A DNA stretch of 36,017 nt, taken from assembly GCA_025451775.1 (NCBI GenBank), contig JANWJU010000005.1:1-36017 (forward strand). Direction: 5' to 3'. A program made the position numbers and the translations under genes. Below, piece by piece: positions 7,523 to 16,423 of this stretch (position 1 is the first letter of the stretch; the number at the start of each line of letters is the position of its first letter). The stretch comes from Terriglobales bacterium (GTDB lineage: Bacteria; Acidobacteriota; Terriglobia; Terriglobales; SCQP01). The notes beneath the pieces were generated by a model that saw only the letters and a program-made list of their open reading frames with translations, did not search any database and was not told where the DNA came from.

Positions 7523-8914
7523 TCATGCTCTCTCCGTCAGGCGAAGCATGAAATCGGCTAGGGCGCGAATGCCGCCGTAAAAGCTGGAGAGCGCGAATTT
7601 CTCGTTCGGACTATGGAGGCCATCGTCGGGGAGCCCAAAGCCCATCATCACTACCGGAGCCCCGAGTTCGGCCGCGCACAGCGCCACCACCGGAATCGAG
7701 CCTCCTGAGCGGATAAACACCGGCTCGGCGCCAAAGACGCGGCGCAACGAGGCCACGGCCGCGCCCACATAGCGGTTGTCAGGCGAAACCAGCACCGCCG
7801 GCGCGGTGCTCAGTATCCGCACCTGGCTGGTGCAGCCGGCCGGGGTCAAGCGCTGCACAGCCGCCGTAAATTGCGCCGCGATCTCCTCCGGATCCTGATC
7901 CGGCACCAGACGCATGCTGATCTTGGCCGCGGCCCGCGCCGGAATCACGGTCTTCGCCCCAGCCCCGGTAAACCCACCGGGGATGCCATGCACCTCGAGC
8001 GTGGGCCGCGCCCAGGTACGTTCAAAGACGGAGAAACCAGCTTCACCGGTGAGCGCTGGCGACCGCACCTCGTCCCGGCGGAACGCCTCCTCGTCGAACG
8101 GCAACCGCCGCCAGGCGTCCTTTTCCTTCACCGCTGGCGGCGCCACGCGATCATAGAACCCGGGTATCAGGATTTTCCCCTCCCCCGATTTGAGCCCGGT
8201 GATGATGCGCGCCAACGCTTCCAGCGGGTTGGGCGCCGCGCCGCCGTAAAGCCCGGAGTGCAGATCCCGCTCGGCCCCTTGCACCTCGACTTCGGTATAC
8301 ACCATGCCCCGCAATCCCACATCAAGCGAGGGCAAGCCGGGCGCGTACATGGCCGTATCGCTCACCACCACGCAGTCACACGCCAGCTCGGCGTGGTGGG
8401 TGCGGATATACGCCTCCACCGATTCACCACCCACCTCTTCCTCACCTTCAAGCAAAAACCGCACGTTGACCGGCAGCGCGTGCTCGGCCTGCATCCATGC
8501 TTGCACTGATTCAATTTGGGCAAAGACTTGGCCCTTGTCGTCGGCGGCGCCGCGGGCGTAGATGTTGCCATCGCGCAGGGTCGGCGTGAAGGGTGGTGAA
8601 ATCCACTCCGCCAGCGGGTCAGGAGGCTGAACGTCGTAATGACCGTAGAACAACACCGTCGGCGCTCCCGGAGCATGCAGCCAATCGGCATAGACCAGCG
8701 GCAGGCCGCGCTCACGGACCATGAGGCGCTGCACATGCTCCAATCCCATGGCCGTGAATTTCGCCATCAGTAACTGCACGGCGCGTTCACAATCACCGCG
8801 GTGTTCCGGCAGCGTGCTCACGCTGGGGAGGCGCAGCAGGGCGAAGAGTTCATCGAGCGCGGCGGAGCGGCGGGAGGCGATCACGGCATCGAGAGCGTCT
8901 AAGCGTGAAGTCAT
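7523..8914 (-). CDS. M20 family metallo-dipeptidase (ArgE/DapE/CPG2 superfamily)
   Basis: This is a predicted two-zinc exopeptidase that cleaves dipeptides or N-acylated amino acids. It has 463 residues, typical of the M20 dipeptidase group. Metal and catalytic motifs are in order: FYGHYDVQP (first zinc His), ARGAADDKGQ (bridging Asp), LEGEEEVGG (catalytic Glu) and a late GLHSPNEKF His. A dimerisation (lid) domain lies between. The start at 8914 gives MTSRLDALDAVIASRRSAALDELFALLRLPSVST, matching the family N-terminus; a longer upstream frame would run through the divergent gene. That start codon overlaps the start of the plus-strand PIG-L gene. The exact substrate cannot be read from sequence. 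Confidence 0.93.
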   Translation of the reverse strand: MTSRLDALDAVIASRRSAALDELFALLRLPSVSTLPEHRGDCERAVQLLMAKFTAMGLEHVQRLMVRERGLPLVYADWLHAPGAPTVLFYGHYDVQPPDPLAEWISPPFTPTLRDGNIYARGAADDKGQVFAQIESVQAWMQAEHALPVNVRFLLEGEEEVGGESVEAYIRTHHAELACDCVVVSDTAMYAPGLPSLDVGLRGMVYTEVEVQGAERDLHSGLYGGAAPNPLEALARIITGLKSGEGKILIPGFYDRVAPPAVKEKDAWRRLPFDEEAFRRDEVRSPALTGEAGFSVFERTWARPTLEVHGIPGGFTGAGAKTVIPARAAAKISMRLVPDQDPEEIAAQFTAAVQRLTPAGCTSQVRILSTAPAVLVSPDNRYVGAAVASLRRVFGAEPVFIRSGGSIPVVALCAAELGAPVVMMGFGLPDDGLHSPNEKFALSSFYGGIRALADFMLRLTERA

Positions 8915-9665
8915 GGCTTTTACCGAGTATACGGCTGGGAAAGCGGCGACCCTGCCGTCAACATTAATCGTTGCCGCCCACCCCGATGATGCGGTGCTGG
9001 GCGCGGGTGCTTGGGCCGCCGCCTCGACCGGCTCGCTGGCGGTGGCGTTTCTCACCGACGGCGTTCCGGCGGAGCCGCAATACTTCGCGCCCGGGTTCAA
9101 CGACCCGAAGCGCTACCGCGCCACCCGGCGGGGGGAGGCGCGAGAGGCGTGGCGCCGGCTGCGGCCCGATGCGCAATTGCACTTTGGCACCGTGACCGAC
9201 CAGACGCTGGCCTTCCATCTCCCCGCCGCCGGCGCCTGGATCAACGCCCTCCTCGCCATTGTGCGGCCGCAGCGCGTGCTGGTGCCAGCGTTCGAGGGTG
9301 GACATCCCGACCACGATGCCGCCAACCGGCTGCTGGCCGTGCACGCCGCCCACTTGGACGTCTGGGAATACGCTCTTTATTCCGTCTGGCACGGCGTGAT
9401 GCTCCGCCAGGCCTTTCCAGACGGCTCGGGCCGGCGTCCGGCAACTCCCGCCGCCGCTTATGCCGCCAAGCGGCATGCCCTCGCCGCCTATCGCTCACAG
9501 CGCGCCACGCTCGCCAGTTGCGGCGCCGCGGCTGAAGCCCTGCGGCCTCTGCCGCGCCACGACTACGGCCAGCCCGCCCGCGATGAACCCTGTGTCTACG
9601 AGCGCTGGGGCTGGCCCTGGCGGGCGCGGGATATCGCCACCGCCCTGGCGGCCTATCGGGCATGA
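8913..9665 (+). CDS. PIG-L family N-acetylglucosamine-type deacetylase
   Basis: The PIG-L/LmbE family are zinc hydrolases that remove N-acetyl groups from GlcNAc conjugates, for example MshB and BshB. The 250-residue protein has the AHPDD motif (H23-D26) and the second metal site GGHPDHDAAN. The usual Glu after AHPDD is replaced by Ala (AHPDDAVLG). The start is placed at ATG 8913, since only about 20 residues precede the first motif, as is normal; no better start lies downstream. A GT4 glycosyltransferase begins 7 bases after the stop, so a pathway that adds and then deacetylates an amino sugar is plausible. Bacillithiol synthesis (BshA/BshB) is one option but is not shown. Confidence 0.88.
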   Translation: MAFTEYTAGKAATLPSTLIVAAHPDDAVLGAGAWAAASTGSLAVAFLTDGVPAEPQYFAPGFNDPKRYRATRRGEAREAWRRLRPDAQLHFGTVTDQTLAFHLPAAGAWINALLAIVRPQRVLVPAFEGGHPDHDAANRLLAVHAAHLDVWEYALYSVWHGVMLRQAFPDGSGRRPATPAAAYAAKRHALAAYRSQRATLASCGAAAEALRPLPRHDYGQPARDEPCVYERWGWPWRARDIATALAAYRA

Positions 9666-9672
9666 CACACAG

Positions 9673-10824
9673 ATGATTCGCCTGCTCACCCTGACGTATC
9701 CGCTCACGCCGGTATCAGAAGCCGCCTGCGGCGGCACCGAGCAGATGGCCTATAGTCTGCTGCGCGGCTTGGCGGCCCAACCGGACGGCTTCGAGATCAC
9801 CTGGATTGGCGCCGAAGGAAGCACGGGCCCCGTCCCGTGCCTGACCTGGACCGAGGTGATGAACCGCTATGGGCTTGAGCCCCCGCGTCCGGCCCTATAC
9901 ACTCCCGACCGGCTGGCCGATCTGCAGCGGCGCTGCAACGCCGCTGCATTACACTTCATCGCCGACAGCCGGCCCAGTCTCGTTCACAACCAGGGTGCCT
10001 GGCTTCCGCTCGCCGCCGCCCGCGTCAAGGTGCCCGTGTTGTTCACCGTGCATCTGGCGCGGTCGTCATATCCCGCCGGCCTGTTTACTGCCCCACCCCC
10101 AGCGCTGCACTTTCAATGCGTCAGCGCCACCCAGTGGCGGCAGTACCAGCACACCGCGTGTTGCGGCGTCATCGGCAACGGCATTGATTTGGAAACCTAC
10201 GTCCCGCGCCGCCGCCCGCCGGCCGCCGATGCCCCTCTGCTGTACCTGGGCCGTATCTGCCCGGAGAAGGGTCCCCACCTGGCCATCGCCGCCGCTCGCC
10301 GGGCGCGCCGCCACCTGTGGCTGGTCGGAGCGGTGGCGCCCTTTCCCGGCCACCGGGAGTATTTTGAGCGCGAGATCCGTCCCGCGCTGGATGCCGGCAT
10401 CCGCTGGCTGCCGCCGCCAACGCTCGCGGTCAAGCGCCAGTTGCTGCAGCAAGCCGCCGCCGTGGTGATCCCCTCGCTCATCGACGAGACCAGTTCCCTG
10501 GTGGCTATGGAAGCCGCCGCCAGCGGCGTACCGGCGTTGGCGCTGCGCGCCGGCGCCTTGCCGGAAATTGTCGCCGATGGCGAAACCGGCTATATCGCCG
10601 ACACCTGGGAGGGGCTGGCCGACGCCGCCACGCCCGCGGCGCTCGCCTCCATTACGCCCGCCGCTTGCCGCGCCCGCGCCCAGCAGCACTTCTGCGCCCG
10701 GCGCATGGTTTGGGACTACCGCGTTCTGTACCGGCGCCTCGCGGCCCGCGCCCCTGCGTCCGGGGAGGTGGGTTGTTGGTCGCGTGCGGCTCCGTTTACA
10801 AAGGCTCCTGCTTCCCATCTTTGA
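9673..10824 (+). CDS. GT4-family glycosyltransferase
   Basis: This is a retaining GT-B glycosyltransferase of 383 residues, predicted to transfer a sugar from a nucleotide donor. The N-terminal half has a CGGTEQMAYSLLRGL glycine-rich loop. The C-terminal half has LYLGRICPEKGPHLAI and the E-x7-E motif (DETSSLVAMEAAASGVPALA), the donor-binding signature of the family. ATG 9673 lies 7 bases after the PIG-L stop; a longer frame upstream runs through PIG-L. The last 30 residues do not look conserved. Coupling to PIG-L suggests a small glycoconjugate pathway. Acceptor and donor are unknown. Confidence 0.87.
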   Translation: MIRLLTLTYPLTPVSEAACGGTEQMAYSLLRGLAAQPDGFEITWIGAEGSTGPVPCLTWTEVMNRYGLEPPRPALYTPDRLADLQRRCNAAALHFIADSRPSLVHNQGAWLPLAAARVKVPVLFTVHLARSSYPAGLFTAPPPALHFQCVSATQWRQYQHTACCGVIGNGIDLETYVPRRRPPAADAPLLYLGRICPEKGPHLAIAAARRARRHLWLVGAVAPFPGHREYFEREIRPALDAGIRWLPPPTLAVKRQLLQQAAAVVIPSLIDETSSLVAMEAAASGVPALALRAGALPEIVADGETGYIADTWEGLADAATPAALASITPAACRARAQQHFCARRMVWDYRVLYRRLAARAPASGEVGCWSRAAPFTKAPASHL

Positions 10825-10877
10825 CGACCCTCACGGAACCGCTGCAGGAGTGGCAACGCGACCGCGCCCGCTGCCGG

Positions 10878-11873
10878 CTAGCTCAAGCTCATGATGTCGA
10901 GCTTGCCGCCGCCGAGCAATGCTACCAGGCTGTGTTCCAGGCAGGTGGTCAGGCGGTGGAAGGCGAGGTCCACCTGGGCTTCGCCCATGAGCTTCAAATC
11001 GGAAGTGCGCCAGATGCGGAGGCGGTTGAAGCTGTCGTCGGCGTCTTCCTTCATGCACAGCAGGTACTCCGAGCCCAGACCAAACTCCAACACCGGCAGC
11101 GTGTTCGCCTCCAGCGGCAGCAGGTTGGCCTCGACCCCAGTCTCGACGTCAATGAGGGAGACGTGGCGCTCGTTATTTTTGAAATCGACCATCTCGACCG
11201 CCAGCAGTTTGCCGTCGGGAGAAAGGGCGTGCACGCCGGCGCCGATGCCGAGGTCGATGTCGCTCTTCACCTTGCCGCCCGGATCGAGGCCCAGCAGCCG
11301 GAACTTGCGGAAGATGAGGTCGGCGCCCTCGATCTGCTGCACGGCCCCGACGGCTTCCCGCCCAAAGCAGACAAAGCCCCCGTCCGAGCAGGCCAAGCCG
11401 CGCACCTGGAAGTCCGGCAAGGCCACGGTGGCAAGCCGTTGATGAGGGTCGACGAGCGCGCCCGCGAGTTGGGCGCGCGCCGGCGCGCCCGGCACCGGCA
11501 GCGCATCATGCCAGAACAGCGCCGCCGGCCACTCGCCCGCCGCGCGGAAGGCACAGGTTTCGACCGGCAGCGGAGCCTCCGCGGCCCAGCGCGATGCGCC
11601 CGTGGCGGCCTCGAACACCTCCACCAGGCCGCGCGTCGCGGGGTGGTTGTCGCCCACGTTGACGGCAGCGATGAAGCGGCCGTCGGGGCTGTAACGCAAC
11701 TGCGCCAGGAAGCCGCCGAAGCCGAACTCGGCCCGCGCCTCGCCGGTTTCAGTCGCATACGTCCGGAACTGTTTGTGCCCCACCGCAATCTCTTCGCCAT
11801 CAGGCGAGAACGCCAAGCGGGTGAGCAGGTATTCCTCAATGGGGAACGAGTGAACTTGATCGAGTTGAATCAT
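10878..11873 (-). CDS. Cytosolic beta-propeller (WD40-like) protein of unknown function
   Basis: A 331-residue protein with repeated LAFSPDG / LRYSPDG / HALSPDG segments followed by strand pairs such as VEVFEAATG and VSLIDVETG. These are characteristic of WD40 or YVTN-type beta-propeller blades. No signal peptide or membrane segment is visible. It begins at ATG 11873, 37 bases downstream of the UPF0173 gene on the same strand, and may be the last gene of the fab operon. No enzymatic motif was recognised. It probably acts as a binding scaffold, which is inference only. Confidence 0.75.
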   Translation of the reverse strand: MIQLDQVHSFPIEEYLLTRLAFSPDGEEIAVGHKQFRTYATETGEARAEFGFGGFLAQLRYSPDGRFIAAVNVGDNHPATRGLVEVFEAATGASRWAAEAPLPVETCAFRAAGEWPAALFWHDALPVPGAPARAQLAGALVDPHQRLATVALPDFQVRGLACSDGGFVCFGREAVGAVQQIEGADLIFRKFRLLGLDPGGKVKSDIDLGIGAGVHALSPDGKLLAVEMVDFKNNERHVSLIDVETGVEANLLPLEANTLPVLEFGLGSEYLLCMKEDADDSFNRLRIWRTSDLKLMGEAQVDLAFHRLTTCLEHSLVALLGGGKLDIMSLS

Positions 11874-11910
11874 TGTGGAAGATATCGGCGCACGGTGATC
11901 ATCGGGATCG

Positions 11911-12627
11911 TTAAATCGTCTGCCCGGGCCGAAGTTCGACGACTTCGCAGGGGGTGCCGGCGGCGCTGAGATGTTGCCGCAGTTCGGCGGGCGTGCCCGC
12001 TAACACCGGCCAAGTGCCAAAGTGAATCGGAATCACCGCCGGCACGCCCAGCAGGCGGCAGGCGACGGCGGCCTCACGCGGGTCCATGGTGTAAAAACCA
12101 CCGATGGGCAATACGGCCACCTCGGGGCGGTAGATCTCGCCGATGAGGCGCATATCGCCAAACACCGCCGTGTCACCGGCAAAGTAAACGCGCAGGCCCT
12201 CGGCAAACTCTACCACGTAGCCGGCGGGCTCGCCCAAATAGACGGGTTGGCCGTCGTGGTCGATGCTGCTGGAGTGGTCGGCGTGCACCATGGTGACCTG
12301 CGCCCCAGCCACGGCGAACGTCCCACCTTTGTTGGCCGCCACGAGGCGGTCGCGGGCCAGGCCTTGCGCCCCCAGATAGCCGGCCAACTCGACCATGGCC
12401 ACCACCTGCGCCCCGCTGCGCTGCGCCAGCGGCAGCGTGTCGCCCACATGGTCGGCGTGGCCGTGGGTGAGCAGAATCGCATCGCAGGCGGTGGGCGATT
12501 TCTCCGCCTCGGGACAGAGCGGGTTGCCGGTGAGTAGCGGGTCGATATAAAAGACTTTGCCGCCCGAGCGCACCCGCAAACAAGCGTGCCCCAGCCATGT
12601 GATTTCAACGCGACGGGTATTCAGCAT
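11911..12627 (-). CDS. UPF0173 metal-dependent hydrolase (metallo-beta-lactamase fold)
   Basis: 238 residues. It begins MLNTRRVEITWLGHACLRV, followed by the metal motif THGHADH, a later AGDT with metal Asp, and a final PIHFGTWP with His. This layout is that of the UPF0173/YtkL-like group of zinc hydrolases, whose substrates are unknown. ATG 12627 was chosen because the family starts with this I-T-W-x-G-H-A segment; upstream codons in the same frame overlap fabG. It lies 11 bases after fabG on the same strand, so cotranscription is likely. A link to lipid metabolism is suggested by position only. Confidence 0.9.
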   Translation of the reverse strand: MLNTRRVEITWLGHACLRVRSGGKVFYIDPLLTGNPLCPEAEKSPTACDAILLTHGHADHVGDTLPLAQRSGAQVVAMVELAGYLGAQGLARDRLVAANKGGTFAVAGAQVTMVHADHSSSIDHDGQPVYLGEPAGYVVEFAEGLRVYFAGDTAVFGDMRLIGEIYRPEVAVLPIGGFYTMDPREAAVACRLLGVPAVIPIHFGTWPVLAGTPAELRQHLSAAGTPCEVVELRPGQTI

Positions 12628-12638
12628 GCATGGCCCTC

Positions 12639-13403
12639 CTACCCTAAATATAAGCCGCCGTTGACCGCCAGCGTTTGTCCAGTGATGTAGGCAGCGCCGC
12701 CGCTGACCAAAAACAGTACCGCGGCCGCCACGTCGGCGGGCGACCCGATGCGGCCCAGCGGAATCCGCTCGATCAATTTCTCCCCAGCCTTGCCGCCGAG
12801 CCCGGCGGTCATGGCGGTGGCGATGAAGCCTGGGGCGACGGCGTTCACCGTCACCTGCCGGGACGCCACCTCGAGGGCCAGCGATTTGGTCAAGCCAATG
12901 AGTCCGGCTTTGGAGGCCACGTAGTTGGCTTGGCCAGGGTTGCCAGTTTGACCCACGACGCTGGCGATGTTCACGATGCGTCCCCAGCGCTGGCGGATCA
13001 TGCCCGGCAGCACCGCCTTGGAGCATAGGAAAGCGGCGGTGAGATTGGTGGCCAGCACCGTGTCCCAATCCTCGCGGCGCATGCGCAGTGCGAGCTGGTC
13101 ACGGGTGACGCCGGCGTTGTTGACGAGAATATCGACGCGGCCGAAATGGGAATTGGCAGCGGCCAGAACGGCGGCGATTTCGGCCTCTTGCGTGACATCC
13201 AGCGGGCAGGCCAGGGCTTGGCCGCCAGCAGCGGCAATTTCGGCGGCGAGCGCTTCCAACGCCTCCCGATTGCGGGCGGCGGCGGCGACGGCAATTCCGG
13301 CGGCGGCGAGTTGCAGCGCGATCTCGCGCCCAATGCCTTGCGAGGCTCCGGTAACGAGAGCGACCCGCTGAGTCGTGCTGGGAGTGGCCATGGTGTCCGG
13401 CAT
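12639..13403 (-). CDS. fabG: 3-oxoacyl-[acyl-carrier-protein] reductase
   Basis: FabG is the NADPH-dependent reductase of the fatty acid elongation cycle. It is a classical short-chain dehydrogenase: TGASQGIG cofactor loop, NNAG, the catalytic Ser in NIASVVG, and YVASK with catalytic Tyr and Lys. The C-terminus ends YITGQTLAVNGGLYL, typical for FabG. The start is uncertain: a TTG at 13421 almost abuts the fabD stop, while ATG at 13403 and 13391 also fit; 13403 is chosen as the first ATG. It sits in the plsX-fabD-fabG operon. Confidence 0.94.
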   Translation of the reverse strand: MPDTMATPSTTQRVALVTGASQGIGREIALQLAAAGIAVAAAARNREALEALAAEIAAAGGQALACPLDVTQEAEIAAVLAAANSHFGRVDILVNNAGVTRDQLALRMRREDWDTVLATNLTAAFLCSKAVLPGMIRQRWGRIVNIASVVGQTGNPGQANYVASKAGLIGLTKSLALEVASRQVTVNAVAPGFIATAMTAGLGGKAGEKLIERIPLGRIGSPADVAAAVLFLVSGGAAYITGQTLAVNGGLYLG

Positions 13404-13422
13404 AGCGCAGTCTACCGCCAAC

Positions 13423-14388
13423 CTACTGCAACGCCGTCAAGGTTTTAGCCAGCGTCGGGCCATCTTCGACGTTCAAACAGATGACCTCCTTGGCGATGCG
13501 GCGCATGAGGCCGGAGAGCACCCGGCCCGGACCGACCTCGACGCAATGGGTCACACCCCGCGCCACCAGCTCGCGCATCGACGCCTCCCAGCGCACCGGG
13601 GCGGTGACTTGGCGGATCAGGCCATCGCGCGCCTCCTCGGCGCCTTCAATCAGTTCGGCGTCCACATTGGTCACGAGCGGGACATTGAGTTCGGAGAAGA
13701 AGGTATTCCACAGCTCCCACTGCAGTGTCTCCTGCGCCGGCGCCATGAGGGAGCAGTGGAAGGGGGCGCTGACGGGCAGGGGAATGGCCTTGCCCTGCCG
13801 CTCGCCCGCCAAGGCCGCGGCGCGGGCCACGGCGGCGGCGGTGCCGGCAATGACAATCTGACCGGGGGCGTTGAAGTTGGCGCAGGCGCAGACTTCACCC
13901 TGGCTGCCGTCGCCGGAAGCGCCGGGCGCGCCTCCCTGAAGCGCATCGCTGCAGAGCTGCACAACCGCCGCTTCCTCGAGGCCCAGGATGGCCGCCATGG
14001 CTCCGGCTCCCGCCGGCACCGCCTCCTGCATGAGCTCGCCGCGGCGGCGCACCACCTTGACCGCGTCCTTGAACTCCATGCCGCCGGCGGCGACCAGGGC
14101 GGAGTACTCGCCCAAGCTGTGGCCTGCAACGTAATGGGGCGTGATCCCGTGCTCAGCCAGCACGCGCGCCGCCGCCACCGAGACGGTGAGAATGGCGGGC
14201 TGGGTATTGGCGGTCAGCTTCAGCGCCTCTTCCGGACCTTCAAAACAGAGTTGCGACAGCGGCTCGCCGAGCGCTTGGTCGGCTTGGGCGAAGACGGCGG
14301 CAGCGGCGGGAAACGCGGCGTTCAGGTCCCGGCCCATGCCAGCGTACTGGGAACCTTGTCCAGGAAAGAGAAAGGCGACTGTAGGCAT
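13423..14388 (-). CDS. fabD: Malonyl-CoA:ACP transacylase
   Basis: FabD moves malonyl from CoA to acyl carrier protein and so supplies fatty acid elongation. The 321 residues show FPGQGSQ near the start, the nucleophile in GHSLGEY (S91), the catalytic His in SAPFHCSLM (H211) and VEVGPGRVLSGLMRR near the end. A short Gly/Ala/Ser-rich insertion (about residues 150-165) interrupts the loop before the NFNAPGQIVI strand. It lies 9 bases after plsX and directly ahead of fabG. Confidence 0.97.
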   Translation of the reverse strand: MPTVAFLFPGQGSQYAGMGRDLNAAFPAAAAVFAQADQALGEPLSQLCFEGPEEALKLTANTQPAILTVSVAAARVLAEHGITPHYVAGHSLGEYSALVAAGGMEFKDAVKVVRRRGELMQEAVPAGAGAMAAILGLEEAAVVQLCSDALQGGAPGASGDGSQGEVCACANFNAPGQIVIAGTAAAVARAAALAGERQGKAIPLPVSAPFHCSLMAPAQETLQWELWNTFFSELNVPLVTNVDAELIEGAEEARDGLIRQVTAPVRWEASMRELVARGVTHCVEVGPGRVLSGLMRRIAKEVICLNVEDGPTLAKTLTALQ

Positions 14389-14397
14389 TGCAAGAAT

Positions 14398-15486
14398 TCA
14401 GGATGCCGTGGACCTGGGCACGGACGGCTCGGCCGGCGGCGTGTCCGTGTGAATGAGTCCGATTTGGGTTTCGATGAGTTGATTGACGCGCTGCGCCGCC
14501 GATTCGGCGGCGACACGGATGGCGTTTTTGATGGCCTTGGCGCTGCTACGCCCGTGGCAGATGATGACCACGCCGCGCACTCCCAGCAGCGGCGCACCGC
14601 CGTATTCGCTGTAATCGAGGCGCTTCTTGAACTCCGCGTAGGCGTGGCGCGACAGCCAGTAACCGAAACGGCTGGCCAGCGAGTCGGAGAGCAGGTCCTT
14701 GAGCAGCGCGCGCACGGTTTCGACCAACCCTTCGCTGATCTTTAGCGCCACGTTGCCGACAAAACCGTCGCAGACGATCACGTCCACCGCGCCGTTGTAG
14801 AGGTCCCGCCCCTCGACGTTGCCGATGAAGTTGATGGGCAGGCGGCGCAGCAAGGCAAACGCCTCGCGCGTCAGTTCGTTGCCCTTGATCTCTTCCTCCC
14901 CAATCGACAGCAGACCGACGCGCGGCCCCGTGGCCGTCGGGGCTGTGCCACCGCCCAGGATGACGCGGTAGTAGATCTCGCCCATGACCGCGAACTGCTC
15001 CAAGTGGTCGGGGCGGCAGTCCACGTTGGCGCCGACGTCGATGAGGATGGCGGCGCGTCCGCCGGCGGTGGGCACCACGGTGGCCAGCGCCGGGCGCTGC
15101 ACGCCCGCCAGGCTGCCCAGCATGAGCTTGGAGGTGGCCATCACGGCGCCGGTGTTGCCGGCCGAGACCAAGCCCACGGCACGGCCGGATTTGACCAGAC
15201 GCGCGCAGACGTGCACCGAGGAATCGCGCTTGGTGCGCACCGCGCGCACCGCCTTATCCTCCATGGTGATGACCTCGGTGGCGGGAACGATCTCAATGCC
15301 CTCGAGGCCGGCGCGGTCGGCGCCGGAGTAGGCGGCGAGCGCCGCCCGCAAGGGCGCTTCCAAACCCACCAACAACACGCGCACGCCGTACTCGCGCACC
15401 GCCGCCAGCGCGCCCTCGATCTCCGGCTGCGGAGAGCGGTCGCTGCCCATGGCATCAAGCGCGATGGTCAGGGGGACAGCCGCCAT
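14398..15486 (-). CDS. plsX: Phosphate acyltransferase PlsX
   Basis: PlsX converts acyl-ACP to acyl-phosphate, the donor for PlsY in phosphatidic acid synthesis. It is a peripheral membrane protein of 362 residues here. Diagnostic segments are IALDAMGSD near the N-terminus (commonly DAMGGD), [23 protein letters not shown], and [15 protein letters not shown]. The Gly to Ser change in the first motif is modest. The C-terminal Pro/Ser tail is unconserved. It follows rpmF by 25 bases, the usual rpmF-plsX-fab order. Confidence 0.96.
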   Translation of the reverse strand: MAAVPLTIALDAMGSDRSPQPEIEGALAAVREYGVRVLLVGLEAPLRAALAAYSGADRAGLEGIEIVPATEVITMEDKAVRAVRTKRDSSVHVCARLVKSGRAVGLVSAGNTGAVMATSKLMLGSLAGVQRPALATVVPTAGGRAAILIDVGANVDCRPDHLEQFAVMGEIYYRVILGGGTAPTATGPRVGLLSIGEEEIKGNELTREAFALLRRLPINFIGNVEGRDLYNGAVDVIVCDGFVGNVALKISEGLVETVRALLKDLLSDSLASRFGYWLSRHAYAEFKKRLDYSEYGGAPLLGVRGVVIICHGRSSAKAIKNAIRVAAESAAQRVNQLIETQIGLIHTDTPPAEPSVPRSTAS

Positions 15487-15511
15487 GGAAGTGTGGCCGG
15501 GCCGAAGCCGG

Positions 15512-15694
15512 TCAGCGCTCCTTGGCGGCGAAGATTTCGCGGTCCTTATAGTGGCCGCATTGGGGGCAAGCGCGGTGCGGGAGCTTGCGCTCGTGGCAAT
15601 TCGGGCACTCGCTCAGCGAGCCCGCCTTCAGGCCATCGTGCGCCCGGCGGGTGCTGGTGCGCTGCTGCGAATGGCGGCGTTTGGGATTAGGCAT
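15512..15694 (-). CDS. rpmF: 50S ribosomal protein L32
   Basis: 60-residue ribosomal protein starting [22 protein letters not shown], the standard L32 N-terminus. It has a zinc ribbon of two cysteine pairs (CPNC and CPQC), so this is the zinc-binding form. The ATG at 15694 is supported by AGGAG 10-14 bases upstream; an open frame extending further lies inside yceD. It sits between yceD/DUF177 and plsX. Confidence 0.97.
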   Translation of the reverse strand: MPNPKRRHSQQRTSTRRAHDGLKAGSLSECPNCHERKLPHRACPQCGHYKDREIFAAKER

Positions 15695-15708
15695 GGTGGC
15701 AAAAACTC

Positions 15709-16272
15709 CTAGCGAGCGGGCTTGCGCAGCGACTTCAGCGCGTTCCAGCGTTCGTCGGCCTGCGGGGCGCAACTACAAGCGCCTTTGTTTAAATTCGCGC
15801 CGCAGCGGGTACACAAGCCGCGGCAATCGGGCCGGCAGAGCGGCTGCATGGGCAGCGCCAGCAGAATCTGCTCGCGCGCCACTTCGGCCACATCCACGCC
15901 GGGCCCGGAAAAAAATCCCACATCGGCGTCGCGGGCGTGGATTTCGACCTCCGCGCTCTCGCCCAGCACCGATTCCGGCTGGTACAACAAATCCAAGTCC
16001 CGCTCCACGGTCATGGCGATCGGTTCCAGGCAGCGCGAACACGCCGGAGCGATTTCACCCTGCAGATGGCCGCGCAACTGCAGCCCTTCCCCTGCCAGCG
16101 TGGCCTGGCCATGGAAGTGCAGCGTGCCCGTGACTTCGGGCACCGCCGTCAGCTCCGCCGCATCCGTCTCTGGCGCCAGCCGGAGATCAAACGGCACCGG
16201 ATGCAACCGTAAATCCTGGACCTCGATCAGCAACGCATTATCCGCACATGGCCGGGCAGGCCGGATTGACAC
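15709..16272 (-). CDS. YceD/DUF177 family protein
   Basis: DUF177 proteins are encoded next to rpmF in most bacteria and are linked to 23S rRNA maturation or ribosome synthesis. The segment CSRCLEPIAMTVERDLDLLY is the family's C-x2-C core. Four further cysteines follow, in PLCRPDCRGLCTRCG. An ATG at 16302 is in frame but lies within the acceptor stem of tRNA-Val, so it is unlikely. The GTG at 16272 is preferred, although its ribosome site is weak. This gives 187 residues. rpmF follows after 14 bases. Confidence 0.85.
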   Translation of the reverse strand: MSIRPARPCADNALLIEVQDLRLHPVPFDLRLAPETDAAELTAVPEVTGTLHFHGQATLAGEGLQLRGHLQGEIAPACSRCLEPIAMTVERDLDLLYQPESVLGESAEVEIHARDADVGFFSGPGVDVAEVAREQILLALPMQPLCRPDCRGLCTRCGANLNKGACSCAPQADERWNALKSLRKPAR

Positions 16273-16289
16273 CGTTAACGGGCCAGCTG

Positions 16290-16366
16290 TGGTGGGCGCC
16301 ATAGGACTCGAACCTATGACCTCCGCCGTGTGAAGGCGGCGCTCTAACCAACTGAGCTAGGCGCCC
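16290..16366 (-). tRNA. tRNA-Val (CAC anticodon)
   Basis: The minus strand folds into a full cloverleaf. The acceptor GGGCGCC (16360-16366) pairs with GGCGCCC (16294-16300). The D arm is GCTC...GAGC. The anticodon stem CCGCC/GGCGG has loop TTCACAC, giving anticodon CAC for valine GUG codons. The T arm has TTCGAGT. Discriminator A (16293) and a genomically encoded CCA (16290-16292) follow. It lies between atpE and yceD on the same strand. Confidence 0.96.
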
Positions 16367-16390
16367 GAAAACACAGTTTAGTCTAACAGA

Positions 16391-16416
16391 GCAGAGGCGG
16401 CGCGCGCCGCCTCTGC
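16391..16416 (-). terminator. 26-base perfect palindrome after atpE
   Basis: The segment from 16391 to 16416 is a perfect inverted repeat: GCAGAGGCGGC on one side, its complement on the other, GCGC at the centre. It lies 8 bases after the atpE stop and 25 bases before tRNA-Val. No long T tract follows on the minus strand, so it may work as a weak or Rho-assisted terminator, or as a 3' end stabiliser of atpE mRNA. Confidence 0.6.
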
Positions 16417-16423
16417 CGCAAAA

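Noticed and set aside
9673-10824. Bacillithiol synthesis by the GT4/PIG-L pair
   Set aside because: The BshA/BshB pairing is suggestive, but no diagnostic residues were recognised, so only the families are reported.
13375-14745. A long plus-strand frame opposite fabD and plsX
   Set aside because: Shadow of two firmly identified fatty-acid genes.
16272-16302. DUF177 starting at the ATG inside tRNA-Val
   Set aside because: An ATG within the tRNA acceptor stem is implausible as a start; the GTG at 16272 is preferred.
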